Below, one piece after another: positions 23,486 through 35,211 of a stretch of 64,000 bases of DNA. Under the pieces are notes generated by a model that was not told the origin of the DNA, searched no databases, and was given only the letters and a program-made list of their open reading frames with translations. Each line of letters starts with the position of its first letter. The first letter of the stretch is position 1. Origin of the DNA: Branchiostoma floridae (lineage: Eukaryota > Chordata > Leptocardii > Amphioxiformes > Branchiostomatidae); NCBI RefSeq assembly GCF_000003815.2, contig NC_049979.1:22101602-22165601 (forward strand), given 5' to 3'. The position numbers and the translations under genes were made by a program.

Positions 23486-24300
23486 ATAAGACATGGGTGG
23501 AATGGTACGGGCAGATGAGGGACAATCACGTAGATTTTCTAAATGGGACCATAATCAGACGGCAAAATACAATTTTACTAATTGACGATTGCAGCTTCTG
23601 GTGAGATTGATTAGGGACATACCATTCATCATAAGAGGGTGGAACCCATATAACCCCCTCTTTGTACTGTGGATAACAGATTATACATGATTGCTTTTCC
23701 TGAACGAAAATTAATGGCAAGTTTAGGGTAATGCTCTTCTGTACGGGAAAACAAATTGCATCAGAAATTCTACCCAACCCTCGACGGATCGCTTCTTCTC
23801 AGAGTTTCGTCTCCCTTCAAGGAACACAATAACGTGTTATTGATTTTGCCAAAGGGTTTGAAGAAGATGGAAATACATGTATTGTGCTACATTGTTGTTT
23901 GTTCTTGGGTGCTCTCTTACTCTGGGGAATGCCGAGTTGTTTATCTACACACACACATTACATTCGCCAATTTTCCGCGCGGGGAGATTATGTTCTCGTG
24001 AATATTTAATGCAAATTGTACATCGGTAGTAAGTGTGCTCTGTTGGGAGATCACCCCGGCTGCATCGGTAACCATCTAAAATTTAAGTCGGTCTTTGTCC
24101 ATCTTTGCTTTACGGTAGATCAAAGGACATGACATGCAAAGGGAGTGATGATCACTCATTTCATATCTGTGTCCCGTGGTCCATAAAGGCTTGACCTTGT
24201 TTACAATAAATCACAGCTGTGTGACAAATGATATTCAGATGCCAACCGTATTTCACTTCGGGTTTTAGGCTATCTTTGTTGACTGTTATTGTTCTACAAG

Positions 24301-24358
24301 GGCTTGGCAAGGAGGTTATATTCACAAGGCCTTCTGATATAACCTCCTTGGGCTTGGC
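24301..24358. mobile_element. Tiny hairpin insertion with 8-bp flanking duplication
   Basis: CAAGGAGGTTATAT (24308-24321) and ATATAACCTCCTTG (24337-24350) are perfect inverse arms around a 15-base loop. GGCTTGGC flanks both sides (24301-24308 and 24351-24358), like an 8-bp target-site duplication. The GGAGGTTATAT end also occurs in the repeat ending near 52063. Confidence 0.6.
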
Positions 24359-24392
24359 GAAAACAGAGAGTAAACCACTTTAGCAGTTCTTC

Positions 24393-24422
24393 ATATCATA
24401 TCATATCATATCATACCATATC
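24393..24422 (+). repeat. CATAT pentamer microsatellite
   Basis: Six tandem CATAT-type units with one interruption (CATAC). Confidence 0.8.
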
Positions 24423-24953
24423 AGTGACAAATCATAGGATAATTGACACGTGTTTGCTGGACAAGATAAGTTCAGTAAGATAACAGCCCTTAAAGAATTG
24501 CCTTTGGTTATAATACTAACGTTAAACGATTGCAAACAAATCTCTATTCTTCATGTTCGTGGCATGACATTTTTCATATTTCATCGACTTCGGAAGATTA
24601 CCCAGAGCTCCCTCTAGGGCACACCGAATTTCTGCTGTAAGAATTGATGAGCCTTAGCGACAAGATGGAGCAAAGCATCTTCGCCCTAGAGGTTTTCCTG
24701 TCCGACTTAACATGAATGCTAAACGCTAAAACAATCAGACCATGTCAGGCGGTTACCCGGATGATGTTTACGGCGTCCTGTTCGTGGTAAAGTTTGGTTG
24801 TCGTGATCATATATATTTACCGGGTGCAAGCTAGTCACGGCCACTTGTGTATTACTGCAACAACCACCACCTACTCATACGCATGGTACTGAAGGAATTT
24901 ATATTTTCTGGAAAGAATAGACTGAGTGCACAATACACGAGCACCATACGAAC

Positions 24954-25093
24954 CGAGTATTTCCAGCTTCACGGAGCCCTCCTCATAGTCTGCATCCTTC
25001 TCCACGGAGCACAAGTAGGTCCCCTCATCTAACATTCCCACGTTCAGCAGCTTGAGAGATGCCTGGTCTTCAATCGAAGCACGGCCTTCATAC
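24954..25093 (-). CDS. Exon 3: second half of V-type Ig domain D1
   Basis: The acceptor TTGCAG precedes G-TAT-GAA at 25093 and joins the exon 2 phase-2 end to give GYEGRASIEDQ. The exon then encodes ASLKLLNVGMLDEGTYLCSV, in which D-E-G-T-Y-L-C is the standard F-strand motif with the second core Cys, and ends KLEIL. The donor is G|GTTCGT at 24953, a weak match to consensus. The alternative GTATGG five bases further on would leave the wrong phase for exon 4, so the weak site is preferred. D1 follows V-set spacing: an Arg (GRASI, D strand) precedes the DEGTYLC motif. Length is 140 bases, 1 + 46 codons + 1. Confidence 0.87.
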
Positions 25094-26215
25094 CTGCAAC
25101 ATGTTCATCATCATTAAACACACAACATCAGCCGTTCTCTACTCCCAGCACGTTTCTTCTTAATCTTTCCACCACCTTTGCTTAAGACACCGGGACTCCC
25201 TTCTCGTTCAGATGCTATCACCATAAAATACAAACGACATCCCAACACAAATGGCTCCTTTCAAAATCGCATGTCTGAAAGTGCTCTCGCCGTTTGATAA
25301 ATCATGTCGTATACAACAGGTTCCGTTACAGTGCTATTTCGCCCCCCCCCCCCCCTCCTCTACGTCAAGCGAAATGGACCATCATAAATAAGTGTGTTCA
25401 TTTAACAGACGCCTTGGTAGCCCCTGTTGCTCAATTCGCGCCCGGACTGACGCTAGCAGTTGTTAATGGCAGAGGGTAGAGCCTAGGCGCCATCAGAATC
25501 AAACAGGTGCCTTATTCATATCATACACAAATGAAGAGCGTACGGGAAGGGGGTGCATTGTACTGCGACTTTGATAGCAACAGTTGCAGTTGTGTTGACA
25601 AATTACAGTCTATCTGTACTTGTGCGCTGCTTATATAATGTGTATAACAGAGCTATAGCCAGTTGTCCGTCCGGGCACCCCCTTAAGCGCCCCTTCACTT
25701 GTAGCCCTAATGGAGGCTGTTTGTCATACCCCAACCCCGGGCTACAACAACACAACCCCAGGATGTGTGGGGATACAGAGAAATGGGATCGGGGGCGGGT
25801 TCACGGCGGATAGGAGACGGTCACGTGTATCTTAACCCCGATAATACAGCACTGAATCATCACACCTCATGTAAGCAGTAAAAATAAATCCTCGCGTTTG
25901 TATCTACATATTGGTACTGACCGTTTCTGTGGGGGAAGTGAGACTGCAAAGAAAATTGTGACGTTGGGAAGTGTCACTGCAAAGTAATGAATGACCGGAG
26001 TCAATACATGTTTGACCCCCACCCCTTTTAAGGGTAGCGGCACAGTGTAAGGTTGGATTGTTAGATGAAGTGTTACCAGAGTGGGCAACAGAGAAAGACA
26101 GGGGCACTAGACGAAACAGCGACTATATGTCTACCACTATCTGGTCTACGTCCTGGTACGTATTCTGCTGATACAGTGTATCTATGTAGCGATTGCTGTA
26201 GGAAAAGTGACTTAC
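25094..26215 (-). other. Intron 2 of the receptor gene
   Basis: Splits D1. It contains a poly-C run at about 25341-25356. Nothing else is evident. Confidence 0.75.
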
Positions 26216-26408
26216 CCAGCGAATGCCTGGTCATTTGTTACGTGATAAACCCTGGTTCTTGGCTGTCCCGGAATGTCGGATTCCTTCCACCATCTGACGG
26301 TTGGAGCCGTTTCATCGGAAGTGTACTGGCAGGGCAGAACGACCGACTCAGCACCCCGTAACGCCTGCTTGTTGGGACCCACAGTCACTGCAATGGTCGC
26401 GTAGGCGC
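26216..26408 (-). CDS. Exon 2: first half of V-type Ig domain D1
   Basis: The acceptor TTGTGTGTTCTAG precedes GC-GCC-TAC at 26408 and the donor GG|GTAAGT follows at 26215. The exon enters in phase 1 and leaves in phase 2 (2 + 63 codons + 2 bases). It encodes ATIAVTVGPNKQALRG, then VVLPCQY with the first core Cys, then TVRWWKE with the core Trp, then VYHVTNDQAFAG. The next exon supplies the rest of the domain in frame. Immediately upstream the reading frame stays open, so this exon can also be translated without the splice (see the alternative start entry). The exon itself is secure; how it is entered is not. Confidence 0.88.
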
Positions 26409-26481
26409 CTAGAACACACAATATCACCACACACTCAGTCAGCAGCCTCACAGATATATCCATCGGAAATCTTTGGTACAT
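26409..26481 (-). CDS. Alternative local start: second signal peptide read through the exon 2 acceptor
   Basis: Two in-frame ATGs at 26479-26481 (MYQRFP) and 26461-26463 (MDISVRLL) open a frame that runs straight through the exon 2 splice acceptor into the Ig domain. From the second ATG it reads MDISVRLLTECVVI then LCVLGAYA, itself a plausible signal peptide ending in the same AYA cleavage site that the spliced version uses. The first ATG has A at -3. The frame is open up to 26589, where it continues without a better signal. A transcript starting between here and the GC-rich patch at 27.2 kb would make a secreted or membrane form without the 21-kb intron. It is either a true alternative first exon or a coincidence of a hydrophobic pyrimidine-rich acceptor. 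Confidence 0.4.
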
Positions 26482-27189
26482 ATTGCCGCTGTTAATATCC
26501 AGGAAGCCTCTTTCCGTGACGGAAAAGTGGAGGAAACAAGTATCCACACAAGCACCGCTGGCCACCACGACCCGTGCGCGCCGTGGCAATTATGCAAGTT
26601 GGGCTGGGCACTGCCGCTCCGTAGCTAGGCCGGGTCCAATTCGGAAATCAATTCACGTACATTTATTAATACCGAGGATCGAGCGAACGCAGCCGACCTC
26701 GACACCCCCTACTTATCTGAGGCGAGGCAGTCAATCCTCATTTTGACACCATCCCCCAGTAATTCCCCCGGTTTTGTAACATTTACAGTATGATGGAGAA
26801 AAAGATAGCACTGTGGCATCAACCACCAAGACCGAAAGTAAACCTATACATAATTGTGAAGGGGCTAGTTTGTCAAAGTAGCCCGCCCGTCGACGTGGAG
26901 CCGAAACGCCCTGGAGCATATTCACCCGAGAATCGATTTCTTTCACGGTATCTGTAAAACTTTATTTATAGTTTGGTAATGAGTCAAATGTGCACAGTTT
27001 GATAGGTGGAAACCTGAAACAGCTCTAGCGGAAGATGGCGATTATTACACCTTTATGAAATGATGCCAATGATTTTTCCGATGCACTCAGTCTGCGGTAG
27101 AAAAGATGCTACTCAGCTTATCCATATTTAACGCAATCTTTAGCACGTAAATTGCAAATTACACGGCTACTTAATTGCATATTCAGAGA

Positions 27190-27440
27190 TACTACGACTG
27201 ATTACAGGCGCGTGCGCACCGCCATGTGACCGACCGAGGACAAAGCGCGCTGCGGTCACCCCGCCCCCGCTGCGATGCCGTCCCACGTGCGGACGGACCC
27301 CAGGTGCAGCCGCACCATATCAGTCACGTCTGTGAAGTAGCGACGCACGGGAACTGCTTTTACGCCATCCGATGAATTTGCGATTGCCCGGTCCACACGC
27401 CTCACGGGGCAAGGACTGATGAGTTGGATTGCTGCGTGGT
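27190..27440 (-). promoter_or_regulatory. GC- and CpG-rich patch, candidate proximal promoter for the local start
   Basis: This is the most GC-rich stretch between exon 2 and 47 kb. It contains GCGCGTGCGCACCG, an AAAGCGCGCTGCGG block, a CCCCGCCCCCGC Sp1-like box at about 27260 and an E-box CCCACGTGCGG at about 27282. It lies 0.7-0.9 kb upstream of the local ATGs on the minus strand. Composition and motifs are seen; the promoter role is inferred from position. An enhancer or unrelated CpG patch is equally possible. Confidence 0.3.
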
Positions 27441-28582
27441 TGACCTACTGCTCTGAACGCATCGTCATCAGAATATCGGTACTCTCCAAACAGATGAGTT
27501 CATGGCACATCTTCAGAAACTATCCAGATTTTATGGGAAGCACATCGTCAACCGTCATCATCCTCTCGTCATGAAATATTTACCGTGCTTCATAAACTGT
27601 GCTGGCGGGACAAATTAGCTTGTAGCTTGTGTACGCCACGAAGCGGTCATTGACGTGCGCCTCATTTTGTATTTGATGAACTGTTGATCCAACAAGCCTG
27701 TTGAAATGTCGCGTAGCTTGTCTCATGAATCCCAACGTTTTATTGCAAAGAATCAACCAAATAGACTTCCTCTTCCCAGCTACACGTATCATAACATTAC
27801 ACATCTTCTTAACATTATCAACATGGTTTTCAATTATTTGTAAGATCATAATAGGAAATCGACACCGTGAACAGTACTTTCGTATGGCCAACTACAAACT
27901 GCAAAATAGAAATGTAAAATGAATTCCAAGGTAACTACCGTAAACTAAAAATACAAGACCACTTTTATAGTTGAACCTCCCATTTTAAGCCAAAAGTTGG
28001 CTCTGCTAGTTGATTGTTCTGTTCCCCTACAAATTGTATTTCTCTCTTCCCAAGCTCTAACCCTAGACCCTCTGAACCCCATGGACAGTCTACATCCCAG
28101 CCGAGTAAAGGTCCCCTTACATGTCTGACCATTGGTAACGCAGGCATCCCATCGAGAGGTGCATGCGATGCTGATCCTCTGTTATGATAGGGGAGTAACC
28201 GATTTCCGTAAACAGCCAGGACACGCTTGACTTCTGCTGTCAAGGTCACGGTGTGTCTTAGATTTTCATTTGGATAATGCCAAGATCGGGGCCAAAAGTC
28301 TGTCCAAGGGGGGAGGTGACAACAGGCAGCGCCACCAGGAGTTCCGGCTGATGATGATTCAGTAACACTCTCCCATACCTTACAGGATACCGGTTCTACG
28401 TCTACCGCTATAACTGCAGTAGGGACTTCCTCACACTAGCCCGATTCCCCTCAAATTGAGTAAATGCCTTGGCAAGCACTCTACCTCCCTTGTAAATCGT
28501 TCTTTTCATCTCAGACATGTCAGTGCGGATACTTAGTTGCAGGTTCTTTCTCCACCAGACAAGCTTAGGCTGCAGCGTGATA

Positions 28583-28604
28583 GGGGGGGGGGGGGGGGGG
28601 GGGG
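28583..28604 (+). repeat. Poly-G run of 22
   Basis: Uninterrupted G homopolymer. Comparable C or G runs occur at about 20248, 25341, 45719 and 49413. Confidence 0.95.
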
Positions 28605-28959
28605 CATAACATAGTGCGTTGAACGTTGCCGAAGGATGAAACATTGATGCTGAAAATTGGGCGCAATGGCAAAGGTAAATTGCCACTTTCACGTCTGGTA
28701 AACATGTTGAGTGCCCGGCGAATATGAAGTGCACTCCGACCTTCGCCGGAAAATTTCAGACTCCCAGGGGTTCGCTGCGTGGATCCACGGCGTCTTCATC
28801 AATAAAATACAGACCTTCGATTTTCTGGTCAAAACATTCTTCATCAAAGTACTTTTAAAGCTTTGCTTTGACCTGGAAAGACGGATGATGATACATTTGC
28901 GATATGATCTGCATTTTACCTCATTCTATTCTGTCAACAATCTTGTTAGAACCTTCATG

Positions 28960-29180
28960 GAAAATAGAGGTACATGTGCTTTGTTTTCGATGTGTTTGCA
29001 TGTCTTTGTATGTCTTTCTGTGTGTATGTGTGCCTGTTTTTGTTTCTGGATATTTGTGGTCAGCATAATTTAAGAAGCTCTGGATGAATTGAGATAGTCT
29101 TATGTATGTAGAAGGTCTTGGGAAGACGAAGCTCAAGGTTGGTGGGCCCCCTAACGGCCATTCTTGGAAAAGTAGAAGAA
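28960..29180 (+). repeat. Dispersed repeat family B (copy 1)
   Basis: A GT-rich head (TGTTTTTGTTTCTGG) is followed by GTCAGCATAATTTAAGAAGC, TCTGGATGAATTGAGA, then TGGGCCCCCTAACGGC. The same order of blocks occurs, inverted, at 51925-52065, and part of it after the GT microsatellite at 56.4 kb. Confidence 0.6.
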
Positions 29181-29926
29181 CTTCTGGTTTTTGTACAAGT
29201 GTTTTTGTATCATTTGTATTATTGGACATGCGTGCTGTCCATCCACACTCCCTTTTCTGTAATCTCCTGATCCGTCCCCAGGGCCGGGAGGGGCCAACCA
29301 GGGATTACCGATCTCAGACATCTCGAGAGAAAAGATTAATCTTACGCATCTTCACGGACGGAGTTTCCCATTAATTGTGGCATGCTGACTTATTTCATGG
29401 CTGGGAGGCCGGACAAGTGAATCGTTCTCAAGTACACATCAATATAAAATGCAATGATTATTTCCTGTTGCACTTATCTCTCGTGAAGCTTATCTGCCAA
29501 TACCAGACTGAGAAGGTTACCGACTGTAAGAATCCGTACTTCCATGATCATACCCGTCGTGAATAGTCTGCATGGAGGGGTGGTGTTTAAGCTCAGGCAA
29601 GACCTTAGGTCCCCTCCATCACAATGGTTCCGCCTAGATTCATCACGCCAAGCAATTAAATTGCCGAATCTCCGGTACAAGCCAAGAACCAATACGGGGA
29701 AGAGCAGGGTAGAAAATTTCAAGCAACGTGATAAAATTTCTAAAATTGTTTCTAAATCTGTTTATACGTCGGTAGGGAAGAAAAGGAAAAGAAATCTATG
29801 GTCGTGTACCTAAGTACACCATGTACTTACCAACCTTATGAAACTATGTACGGATACACACAGAGTATATATGTATTATTTGGTCTCTTGTCGCTTAGTT
29901 GGTTCTCTATTTATGCCTAGGTTAGG

Positions 29927-30310
29927 CTTAGGTCCCAATTCCCTACCCGGGGCCCGATCGGGTAGCTTTCCGAAACGAAAAATTATCATATAAAAGGTGA
30001 CAAAAGATACAGAACGTAAAGAAATAGTCATGAGCATAATTTGTGCATATTCCTTGATAAACACTTTAATTTTTCCTTTCCGTAACCATCCCGGCCGGGG
30101 CCCGGCGGTTTGTAAATGGGACCTAGGTCTTACATCTCAAAACCGGGGGCCCGTCGGTCCATATGTGGGAACGGAAAGTAGAACACAAAACAGAAAAAAA
30201 ATGGTTAGCCATTAGCAAAAGATGCGCATGTTTCTTGATACAAAACAGTGTTTTCCGTTTCGGCGAACAGCCCGGCCGGGCCCCGGGTAGGATAGGAAAC
30301 GTGACCTAAC
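29927..30310. mobile_element. Tandemly duplicated GC-armed foldback element
   Basis: Four GC-rich modules alternate in orientation. Module 1 (29927-29978) has CTACCCGGGGCCCGATCGGG then TTTCCGAAACGAAAA. Module 4 (30252-30310) is its inverse, TACCCGGGGCCCGGCCGGGC read on the other strand. Modules 2 (30076-30128) and 3 (30122-30176) lie between, again inverse to each other. The two resulting hairpin units (29927-30128 and 30122-30310) share an interior motif, TGTGCATATTCCTTGATA versus TGCGCATGTTTCTTGATA. No coding frame is present. Confidence 0.75.
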
Positions 30311-31624
30311 CATTAGACGGAAATAACATTTGACACGACAATGAGACATTCATACAGTCTGCTGCACTCACATCCATGACATTAAAGAAACACATTTAGT
30401 CGGCCCGGAGCACATCAACACGAATAAAGGTGCAAGATTATCTCATTTCAGAAAATGGCAAGGTTCCTAACTATACCAAACAGCCAAACGCTCCAATCGA
30501 ATCCTGCCCTTAACTGTTTATGAGTATGATAGATGACTGGAAGCCTCTGAGCTCTGTTGCTGAGATTCTTCTGTCTGCACAGCTAACGTACCACCGTGGG
30601 ATAGTCTGGAATCTAATGATAGAGAAAAGGTCAACACCGAGCCACAAGTCAAAGTCAATGTGAAGGTTTATTGCTTTGCCATTTGTCCTATCCGCGGTGG
30701 TAGTAATACCTTGAAACCCTCTCTAAGGGGAACATTGAGAAGACCTCTACATGGTTATTACGTGTTGTGGGTGTAGGATCTTGTGAAGCCTTCATAAGAT
30801 CCTACAGGTCTCACTTATGAATTAGGCTGTACTATTAGGTTTGCCGAGAACATGCGCACCTTTATGGTCACAAATATCCGATAAACGAACAGTTTTCTGG
30901 ATCTGTTTGCTCCTAGTTCAAGCAAATAAGTTCTTCATTGCATTAAAAAGGTGTCTCTAAAATCTCCTTTATTATGTTCGCCCTGTGTAATAATCAAATT
31001 GAGATTATTATTTCAATTTTTTTTTTGCATTCAGACAGGCTCTACAGCTCTACAAGCTGCTGTCGTCATGACCCAAAAGCCCCCATGACGTACTGTTTCA
31101 CCAACGCCAAAGTTTAAAACAGTTTAAAAATGTACGATAAGGACACTGTCGGTCGCAAAGAATAGGATTTATTATTCCTGACTCGTTCCCAGGCTCGGTC
31201 TTCTCGTGCCCGTTATCAAACCAGACTGGACTACTGTCACAGTACTGAGATGACTCGTCAAACAAGTTTTTTGTAGGAAAGTTGCCTCGATGTGGCCGTG
31301 ATCTTTGTTCAGGCAATTTTCTTATGCATGTAACGGGATTTGGGACGCATCCTCCGCTGAAGATCTACTTGGGTGCTGGATGGAATCTAATAAACTTCCC
31401 ATTTCTAACGGCAGATCCGTCCTCGAATAGATTAGGTACGACTGAATTTCCCCAGACAGCACAGCTCTGTGCAGTGTCAGCCATGCCGGATGAACTATGC
31501 TGATGGATAAACAGGAAGACATGTTTCTTTGATACAGCTCTGGTCCAGTTGACAAAACCAACGGCGCAAAACTCCATACCAACCAGATGTATTCGGTATG
31601 CAGATTAGATTGGAGACTTTGTTT

Positions 31625-31805
31625 TCACTGACAGGAAATTAGGTCAAAGGTCCCAGAATAGGTTTTCTCACTTCCTGTCCTCAATTCCCTGCTAACTGAT
31701 TAAGGGAGTCGGTGGGAAGATGCATTAGAAAGAATCAGCGAGACATTGAATAAGGAATGAAATAAGAAATTTACAAAAACTAAACATATTTCACGAAGGT
31801 ATCAG
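31625..31805 (+). repeat. Dispersed repeat family C (copy 1)
   Basis: TTAGGTCAAAGGTCCCAGAA begins a block of about 175 bp. It continues with CTTCCTGTCCTCAATTCCCT, TTAAGGGAGTCGGTGGG and GAAGGTATCAGAT. The same blocks recur in the same order at 40195-40405. Confidence 0.75.
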
Positions 31806-34800
31806 ATCTTCGACTTCCTGTTTGCTTTGGGCGCATTCAGGCCTTTCGGTGAAAAAAGGCCTTTCGGTGAACCCAACACAAGGTCATCGCACCATCTAAA
31901 CCCTGCATAGTGCTTAAGATGCACTGGTAGCTTTTTCCACACTAAAAGTTTCCAAACTGTAAAATATAATATCCATCAACCGCCCACGTCGTGAATTTCG
32001 ACAACAAAAACGGCGAGAACGTGAGGAGGCATAAACCAGTCGGGGGAACGAAAGCGCCATCTCCATCAGTTATAAACGATTTATTGTCTCCATATTCCAT
32101 ACTGCATGCTAAATCACCCAGAAATACGGTATATTTCACAGGATACAACCCTTCGTACTAAATGTTTTCCATATATGACCATAGCCGTATATTAATCATG
32201 AGATATCCTGTGATATACGGCCTGACACTTAGTGCCCATTTACCGAGATCAGCCCTCTATCATCGCTGAATATCAAAGCGCGCATCATCCGAATGGTTCC
32301 ATCAAATCTTCCGCCCGCCCATATTTGGACAGGTTCTTCAGGAAATAGCCCGTAATCCCGTTGACTAGTTTTTAACCTAATCCCCCGTGCACAACAGCAA
32401 AATTGGATTGTTTTTGTCGCCCGTCGGGGAGAAACAACTACGATTACCCTGCTTAAAACAACGTGCTTGATATTACGATAGAGATGTTTCTACGTGCTGA
32501 CTGGGCGTTCGCGTTTTCATTTCTATTCTATTCTATTCAGGAATAAGCCATGTCAATTGCAAGCTTTATACTCGGCTGTAGGGGGTACAAGAATTATTTT
32601 ATCTGCGCTGTTTGACGCTGGTACACCCCGCGACTCATGAAGACAATATAATACACAAGGGTAACGTCATATTTCACAGCTTTCAAATACTTCTTTCTGT
32701 GACACAAGCTTTAGATACACTTTAATGAAAATTTATTTACCCCCTAAAGTGTAACTAAAGAAATGTTTCCATGATTAATTTGAGTCTCTTTAGATTTCCT
32801 CTCGGCATGTAGTTTTATCCCATGCTTGAGGCGGAAACGATACCATCGCTGTGCAAGAATCCGTCTATCTCACGCCTGGCTGGAGCGAACGTTTAGTCCA
32901 CGATAAGAGAACCCCTGCCTCCATATTCCCCATCAGATTATCCACTAGCTACTGCCATGATTTATGACGTTCGCTAAGGTTGGCTTGCAGTTCATCATCT
33001 ATCCGCCAGGTGGCGTGCGCTAACAGAATGGTTTCCGATACTAGGTGTGTGGACTGATACAGGTAGTCGCGACTTGTATATGGCTATATATACGTAAGGT
33101 ATTTATGGATACTTTGTAAAGTTTCAAAAACGTATTCAGCGTAAATAAAGGACACCCGTTAATCAAAACGAAAAAAAATGTGCTTGTCACAATGAGAAAT
33201 TGTCTCATGCTTTATCTGGATAGATTAGATTCATTTATAATATATGAACGTTTCACTCATTTGATGGTTCAATCGTTATCAGTACTCAAAAAAGCCTTTG
33301 ATCTACTTCAACAGAAACATTTATTGAAAACGAAGTCATTGGCATTTTACTGCATATTTAATTTCAAGTCTGCATGATGTAATGCGGTTGGGCACACTGC
33401 ACTATGCTATAGTCTGGGAGGTGGCGCTTCTAAACGCACTGTCCAGCAAGTGTTCTCTTTGTGACCGACCAGGCACGACTGGGGATATTTATCATACAAC
33501 AAAGAAATCTAACAAAAATATCCAGAGCAACTGTCACTGATCTTCAACTTATTCAGCCTACATGGTAATAATTCATTTATGCCTGAGATAATCTTTTAAA
33601 AAGTCATGAGAAATCAACCAATCGGACATGACACGAAACACTTTGCACGTATAGTTACATAGAGAATACGCATAGTTGCAAGAGTATACCCAACACACGC
33701 ACACGCAACACTCTCTTAAGTATACCTTTTAACTTTTAGATTCGCTGAAAAGACCCCCATACACCACAGTCTTCACTTACTGCTCGCTTTCAACTTTGCC
33801 GGAGAAAAACGTACGAGATAAGAAAAAAAGTCAGACGCGCAATTAAGCTCCAATAAAGTCATTTATCAACCCTCCTCCTTCAAAAGTCTACACGGACGAG
33901 ACCAATAAATCAGACGGCTACAGTCAGTTGTTACAACAGTTGTAAGATCACTTCCTAGCCCCTTCATTCCACTTGAGCGGAGTCAAACGGTCTTCTCCGT
34001 CCTTGCCGATTACACAACCACTACATCAGAGTGAAAACCCTGCCATGAACCTCCCAGTGGCGCGTGTCACAGCCTTCCGATAGATCACTCTCTTCCGCTC
34101 CCTGACCCGGCATTGTAGCGGTGGCATCAACAATTCCCCCGGCCTCCCTGCGCTCATCATCCCGCTAACGGTGCAGAGTTTATCACCCAGCTGGCGGGCT
34201 TTCAACTCATCGTGCTTTAGCCTATCAGACATTTAGCGCCAATTCCCGGCGTGGTGATTGGACGCCCATTCCCACTGGCGGATAAGGAACGTAAATATGA
34301 CTTTTACAGTTTTAGGAGTCTCCTGGGTTGGGTATACACGCCTGGTTGAACAGTGTTTCAATATGCAGTAATTTAAGTTCTTACTGCCTCTAGTGGAACT
34401 GGGATTGAGAGAAGCCACAAACCTGGAGTTTCTCCAAGGTTATTTGTTTGTTTTATTACTTTGCTTTGCAATAAACGACTCGCAAAAGCTTTTCAGCGTT
34501 GTAAAATAGCCTATCGGACGGATATGCATCTTTTTACAACACTATAGTGATAAACTTTTCAACTTTTGAATTAAATTGTAAGTCGTCAACGTCGAATTGA
34601 ATCATACCAGCCTTTTCCGCGCAATGCTATATCTTTATCTTCTAACATCAGCGAAAATTTTACGACTCTAATATATCAGGCAGAGACATCAGTAATAAAA
34701 ACTAAAACGGCATGTCATCAATTGATTACGCCCGAAATGAAAACTATATTTTACAACTTTTATCAGTCCTTATTGAGGCCTGGACACCACAAAACAAATA

Positions 34801-35111
34801 GGGGTTATGACCAGATAACCTAGGCTAAAACGGCGTGATAAAAAAATCCCAATGACAATGTGATAGAAAGTTCTGTGTATATCCGCAGGCGACCATCACA
34901 CATGATAGTTATAGTTGCGTTGGGCCAGGATATAAGCACTAAAGTAGCTCCTGCTTAGTTTTATTGTGGACTGGAGGCAGTGTGAAAGCTAGATATTTCC
35001 CTTCGGAGCGTTTACCGACGCCCTAAGGCACTAGCCTCGCAAAAAAGACTACCCTCCTTTGCAGATCTTTTAGGTGCGACAGGTGTATTCGCCAAGCAGG
35101 GGGTTGAGTTG

Positions 35112-35211
35112 NNNNNNNNNNNNNNNNNNNNNNNNNNNNNNNNNNNNNNNNNNNNNNNNNNNNNNNNNNNNNNNNNNNNNNNNNNNNNNNNNNNNNNNNN
35201 NNNNNNNNNNN
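35112..35211. other. Assembly gap (100 N)
   Basis: Exactly 100 N, the usual placeholder for a gap of unknown size. Confidence 0.99.

Larger units (their letters stand above)
22163..24953 (-). other. Intron 3 of the receptor gene
   Basis: Separates D1 and D2. It contains a CCAAT/CRE/E2F-like cluster at 23440-23485, a flanked hairpin at 24301-24358 and a short CATAT pentamer repeat at 24393-24422. No other exon-like segment is seen. Confidence 0.7.

Noticed and set aside
27965-28249. 94-codon minus-strand frame of protein-like composition
   Set aside because: No splice sites or family could be matched, and it does not fit the phase of exon 1 or 2.
34026-34232. 68-codon minus-strand frame starting just after a CCAAT box and a TTGGCGC site
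   Set aside because: The motifs and ATG are promoter-like but the frame has no domain, no donor and no neighbours to join.
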